Below, piece after piece: positions 58,993-64,000 of a stretch of 64,000 nt of DNA. Position numbers and translations under genes: made by a program. Source of the stretch: Chrysoperla carnea (lineage: Eukaryota; Arthropoda; Insecta; Neuroptera; Chrysopidae); the NCBI RefSeq assembly GCF_905475395.1, contig NC_058338.1, forward strand, positions 91,683,435-91,747,434. Reading direction: 5' to 3'. Position 1 is the first letter of the stretch; every line of letters begins with the position of its first letter. Under the pieces are notes generated by a model, which saw only the letters and a list, made by a program, of their open reading frames with translations, was not told the DNA's origin and did not search any database.

Positions 58993-59854
58993 CTGTAAAA
59001 TAAAAAATAATTTTTATTAATAAATTAAAAAATATATTTAAATAAAAGCTCAATTTATTCATAGAAAATAATAATAGCTAATGCACGCGACTGACTTCGT
59101 ACACGAATTCTAAGTCATTAGACGTCATGGGGTAGATAGTACTTTTTCTATGCCAATTTAATGAAGATACAGTAAAAGATGTTACAAAAATCGGCTAATA
59201 AAGGAAAATGAAATAAACCGCTCGCATTTTGCTAAAATCTCATGGAATGCATTTCTTAGGTGCCAAATATCATTAGTAACGCATGCGTTAGTGGCGCAAA
59301 TATTTCTATTTGTTAATAAACAATAAATTTTTAATTCAATAAAATGATCAATGTTAAAGTTCACTTAAAAAATTATTAATTAGGCAACTTGTATGACGTA
59401 AATGTTAAGTGTTTATTAAATATTCGAAAACTATTATACATGTATAACGTATACGTAATTAAAGTTGCCTATTTATTAATTTTATCAGTCAACTTTAACA
59501 TTAACTTTAATGTAATTACATAGTTTATTTATCAAAATTTAATAAAATTTGGGTGTAATAGAGATAAATCAATTTTTTTTTAGATATAGGTGACGCCATG
59601 GAGTACAAAAATCAAGTTCTTTTATTATCTTGCACATATTAAATCCAATTTGAAGGTTTTTTTTTTTTTGATTTTGATTTTTATGATTTCAATTTTTAGC
59701 AATAGTTATTCGTTAGAAATTGTCTTTGTGCCAAATGTAGAAACCACGACAGTCTATTTTTAAAATTTAATGAAGATAAGCTAAATTAGACCAAGAATTT
59801 GTAAAAGATGACTAAAATTTAGTGGGATTACATACTTGGCCCATGACGGTGTTA

Positions 59855-60155
59855 TAGAGAAAAAATAAAATTTACAAAATTTAAAAACCCCTAAGAAAAT
59901 TTTCAAGTTCAGAAACTCGCACTTGAAACGTATCTAAGAACACTCGCCATTAATTTACCTTTTCCTTAGAGCCTTCTCCTTCTCCAAACTAAACCGATTT
60001 TGAAAATCATCGCCTAGTTTTTAGTAGTTCAGAGTACGGAACTCTATACTCGTTCTTGAAACATAGTTAAGAACACTACCCATTAAATTACCTTTTAAAA
60101 GAACAAAAAAAAATCAAAATCGGTTTATCCGCCCCTTTTTTTGGTTCGGAGGTTA
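59855..60155 (+). repeat. Dispersed repeat family B, copy 5
   Basis: CTCGCACTTGAAACGTATCT, ACCGATTTTGAAAATCATCG, ATCAAAATCGGTTTATCCG and a CCCCTTTTTTTGGTTCGGAG end; the ACAGACAGACAC tract is lost. Confidence 0.65.
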
Positions 60156-60639
60156 ATAATTAAATTTTTTAGATTTTAGACATAAAATACTAAAATACAT
60201 TTTTTTGATATCTTGCCCATATTTTATCCAATCTGAATGAATTTGTTTGAAACCCACTAATTTAAGGTCATATTTTCCATTATTCTTAACACAAATACGT
60301 TAAATTTGATCAAAAATTCGAAAAATATGACCCAAATTTACTGCGATTACATGACTGGAAGTTGGATAAATTTTAGGTATGCGATAAAGCAAAATAAATT
60401 TTTTTGAATTTTGATGTAGATTTTTCGAGATGTACAAAGATTTGAAATTACAAAATACAGATCTGTATATAAAATACATACAAATATAGGTCATAATCTA
60501 ATTTATGTTTCACTATTGAGAAAGAGAAACAAAAAGAAACTAAATGTAATTAAAAATTATGAGAAAATAAACCATTAAAGATTATTGAATAAGTTATTAT
60601 TTATAATAAGTAATTTCATTCTGTAACTTATATTGTTTA

Positions 60640-61350
60640 TGTTAAACGTAATAAGCGAATTCAACTTTTATCAGAATTTTTTACACAAAATGTATGTTAA
60701 TTATCAGTCTTTTGTAAAAACTTCACAACGATTCTCTGAACGGAAGCAATTAAATATCAAAGTAAGTTTTTCTATCAAGAACACATTTCTCATAAACCGT
60801 GCAGAGAATCGATATGCATTTTTAAAAAAATGACCTATACCAGGGTGATTAATTGATAAATCAAATTAAAAAATTTTCTTATCATTTTCATTTCAACATC
60901 TTTAGGTATTTCGATATCGTAAAAATAAAAATGAAAAAAAATATGAAATTTAATTTATCAATTAATCATACTTTTATACGTCTTTTGTGAAAAATTCATA
61001 TCGATTCTCTGTACGTCTTAGGAGGAATTAACTATCAAAGTAAGTGGTTTTTCATTTTTATGAATAGTTCTTAACTTTGGTATGATTTTTAAGCTTAAAA
61101 CTTGAGGAATATTGATAAAAGTTGTTTATGTAAATGGTAAAAAATTTTTAAAAACACTTATTGACTAAAAAACCAACATTTATTACGGCTTCTTCATATA
61201 TCACCATGTAAAAAGGGCTGTTTTTAATAAATTATTTCTCGTAAACCGTACAAAGAATCGACTTACAGAAGGCGTATTAAATACACATTAATTGACACAC
61301 AAAATTTCAGTTTTTTGGTAACACTTTCGTTTTGGTATCGAAACACATTA
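60640..61350. repeat. GAATCGATATGAATTTTT family cluster
   Basis: Alternating direct and inverted blocks of this family (AAACCGTGCAGAGAATCGAT, ATACGTCTTTTGTGAAAAAT, TTTTGGTATCGAAACAC). Bases 61020-61350 match 30400-30650 inverted. Confidence 0.6.
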
Positions 61351-61535
61351 AGCTATTGATCGAAATAAAATGCTCCCTAACAAAAGTCTGACCAGGCCTG
61401 TACAGGGTATCCCCGGGTTACGGTAACTACGGGAGCGGAATTCCTCACGGGTCGAGCTAGTATGATTTAATTTTGCTAATAGCAAGTAAAATTATATCTT
61501 TAATTAAATTGCATACATTTATCTTTATCAACTAT

Positions 61536-61953
61536 CAAGCTGAAAGTTTTACAGCGTGCTTAGGACGAGGTCAAGATCGTAAAAGAGCAACATAGGTCAA
61601 TTGAGATTTGAGTCTGCAGGATCCATCTTGTAAGCTTTAGAGATAGAACAAAAGTTTCAATGTAAATATGGTCATAAAAAAATAAACAACATTTTTTGTT
61701 TGAAACATTTTTTTGTAAACATCATTGTGTGCTCGTTTTGTATTGTAGCAAGTATACATGTTTTGTATATATGTATGTGTTTGTTTATTACTATGTAAAG
61801 TGAGAGGAAAGATAGTCTTTTTATTTTGTGTGTAAGAGTGGCTATCTTTCTTTTCTTACATGACGTAAAAAACAAACGATTACGTAATTAACACTGTCTA
61901 TACATGGTATTTCATCAATTAATTCAGCCAATTGTTTATTTTCACTTGTTTTA
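61536..61953 (-). repeat. Dispersed repeat family A, inverted copy 2
   Basis: TTTACAGCGTGCTTAGGACG, TTAGAGATAGAACAAAAGTT and ACACTGTCTATACATGGTAT, with a CCAATTGTTTATTTTCACTT end. The distal end is truncated. Confidence 0.7.
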
Positions 61954-62717
61954 GGGTTAAAATGTGGTCAATGACTGAATTCGTTTATAACGGATAATAC
62001 ATCCAATTTCTGTATACTTACACTATACCTACCCTACGGTGTTAAAATTAATTAATAATATCATAATTTCCGCTGTTTAATATTTTAATAATATAGTAAT
62101 TATTTTTATATATTTTTACAATACTCAAGGATAAAAACATATAAATAAAATACCAAAGTGTAATTATTTATTTATAAAAATAACATGAATGCCTATGACT
62201 GACTATATCTATAAATAATAAAAGGTAATACTTATCTTATACGGTAGAAAAAATAAAGAAAAATTATTATTATAATATGGAATCAGAATAATAATTGTAA
62301 TTTATGAATTATTATTTTATTTTATATTTATATTTATAATGAATTATAAATAATAATTATTTATCTTTTATATATATTACTATTTAATAAAAATAGTATA
62401 ATAATTATTATTATTGAATTCATCAAACTTTTATAAATTTTTGATTTATGATATTCTATATCTCTTAAGGATATTTATTAAATCAATATTTAATTTTTAT
62501 ATAGTGTTTTAAATTGCACTGAATTTTATTATCCCGATTTTTTTCATAGAGTAATTAGAACTCAGAAAACACGAAAATTCAGTTCATTTGATCATTTAAC
62601 AAATAGTTTTTAAGATTTCATTGAAATTAAATCCGGGAAAGTTGTTCTTTGTATGGAGTTTGGGAGATATCTTTGAATAACTGAACCAATTAATCGAGGA
62701 AATAAAACCGAAAAAAA

Positions 62718-63227
62718 TGTTTAATAAAAAATACTTTTTAAGGGACAAACTTTCTTTTATTGTATTAAAAAGTAGAAAATAATTTTATCCATAAGTCACT
62801 CATACCCGACTATTTGTAAAAGCTTGAGGCGGTTAATTTAAAATATCAAAAATGAATCGGAACGCCTCATCTACTCCACATGCCTAATTGCTTTTCGATT
62901 CATCGAAAACTTGATACTTGATATTAAGCGAATCAAGCTTTTACAAATAGTCGGGTATGAGTGACTTATAGATAAAATTATTTTCTACGTTTTAGTACAA
63001 TAAAACCTTGTCCCTTTTTATTAAAATTTTAAATTTAAGACTAAAAATTGTATTTATATAAAATATGGTGGAAGTGATGGGAAAAACAGGACGGCGCAAC
63101 TTTATCATCCAAACTAAATGTGAATGCAAAATTTCAGCTCAATCGGTTGAAGATATCTACTTCAAAATTGAGTTCAAAGAATCCACCGTAACATACATAC
63201 ATACATTGCAAGTTAAATAAAAGCTTT
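62718..63227 (-). repeat. Repeat family K, copy 2 (inverted relative to 32463-32958)
   Basis: The same unit in opposite orientation, ending AACATACATACATACATTGC followed by AAGTTAAATAAAAGCTTTT. The fold-back portion (AAGTAGAAAATAATTTTATC versus its complement) is retained. Confidence 0.8.
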
Positions 63228-63744
63228 TAAAAATAGTCTAACCCAGGAATTGTCTCCTCTTCTGTTGTTTGTATGAGTGTGCTCAACAAAGTCTTATTTA
63301 TGCATACTGTGTTTTTTCGATTTACGCCCATAGGGTGGTACAGAAGTATTCTACTTCCGGAAACCATATTTTCTTTATTTAACATTTAAAAAAAAAATTG
63401 GATTTCATATTTTGCATAATTCCTAGCATTTTTTTAACTCTGGCATTTTTTACCTATCGACACCGTTTTCAAATATACTCAATTGAAAATCAAAACTCCT
63501 AATTTTGCCGACAATTCGTTTTTGACGAAACTAAAGATTATTTTGTGGCTCCGATCAAAAGTTTAGTTTGAAAGAAGTTATTTATTGACTCGTGACAATT
63601 TTCACATAAGCATTAAAAAAAATACGGATTTTTGCTGAAAATTCGTTATTGACGAAAATAAAAATTATTTTGTGGTTTTGGTCAACAATTTGATGTGAAA
63701 ACTATGTGACCTTATATTTTGGACAATAGAGTACTTTCGGTAGT

Positions 63745-64000
63745 GAAAAATAAATTATAAAATTTGAAAAAAGTTAAAATTTATGTAAAAATATACTTAA
63801 ATATTCTGATTTCGAGTCATAAAAGCACATTTTTCTTTTATGATATTAAAATTAAAAATCGTAATTTTGAAACTGTATATGATGTGACTTAAAACGCGGG
63901 CAAGCCCTGGTGTGATGTCATATCGGTATGAACCATAGACCATCAATTAGTTCAGTGTAGACAGCTGGGTATAATATATTCATAGATAAAAAATATTACT
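63745..64000 (+). repeat. Copy of the 27.1-kb repeat, cut by the window end
   Basis: Direct match to 27120-27380: TAAAATTTATGTAAAAATAT, AAAACGCGGG, TTAGTTCAGTGTAGACAG and GGGTATAATATAT. Confidence 0.75.

Larger units (their letters stand above)
58993..64000. other. DUOXA intron or upstream DNA, repeats only
   Basis: An acceptor ending at 58993 shows this is intronic at its left end. I searched the minus strand for the preceding DUOXA exon and found no convincing segment with splice sites. Repeats at 59855-60155, 60640-61350, 61536-61953, 62718-63227 and 63745-64000 fill much of it. Confidence 0.55.

Noticed and set aside
58993-64000. Upstream DUOXA exons within the window
   Set aside because: Minus-strand frames at 59182-59364, 60300-60494 and 61672-61875 have neither DUOXA-like content nor suitable splice sites.
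1-64000. Bacterial-type operon, CRISPR array or phage system
   Set aside because: Introns, poly(A) signals, metazoan gene families and dispersed insect-type repeats account for the window; the tandem repeats lack CRISPR spacing.

Overview
The window looks like part of an AT-rich insect genome. It holds four well-supported spliced genes with GT-AG introns and animal-type polyadenylation signals, embedded in many short inverted-repeat elements, a deleted Helitron and other repeats. The DUOX maturation factor gene and the repeat types fit an arthropod, most likely an insect; I cannot place the order from sequence alone. The ORFs seen directly are exons, so gene models were built by joining exons at splice sites that keep frame and match known protein families.

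Layout. (1) 1-87: the last coding exon of an unidentified plus-strand gene. (2) 2048-11182, minus: a two-exon gene for a 2521-residue, low-complexity, unrecognised protein with a 15-copy 17-residue repeat. (3) 11183-15682: the divergent intergenic interval, holding nested repeats, a perfect 77-bp palindrome and a 1.2-kb deleted Helitron. (4) 15683-26644, plus: a PPP4R4-type HEAT-repeat regulatory subunit of protein phosphatase 4, with 13 shared exons and two paralogous alternative last exons. (5) 28064-37167, minus: an 11-exon CMTR1 gene (mRNA cap-1 2'-O-methyltransferase), complete from ATG to stop and tail-to-tail with PPP4R4. (6) 37168-45416: gene-free, with two long inverted repeats and a tRNA-like sequence. 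(7) 45417-58992, minus: the last three exons of a DUOXA / moladietz-type dual oxidase maturation factor, with a 12.2-kb intron full of repeats; its 5' exons lie beyond the window or were not found. (8) 58993-64000: DUOXA intron or upstream DNA, repeats only.

The genes do not form a functional unit: phosphatase regulation, cap methylation and oxidase maturation are unrelated, as is usual for insect neighbours. The most noteworthy items are the duplicated PPP4R4 terminal exons, the higher-order 17-residue repeat in the giant protein, the density of long palindromes (potential hairpin-RNA sources), a ~540-560-bp element with matching 16-bp inverted ends, and a duplication that carries the 3' end of the leftmost gene into a CMTR1 intron. 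No bacterial-type system, CRISPR array or operon is present.
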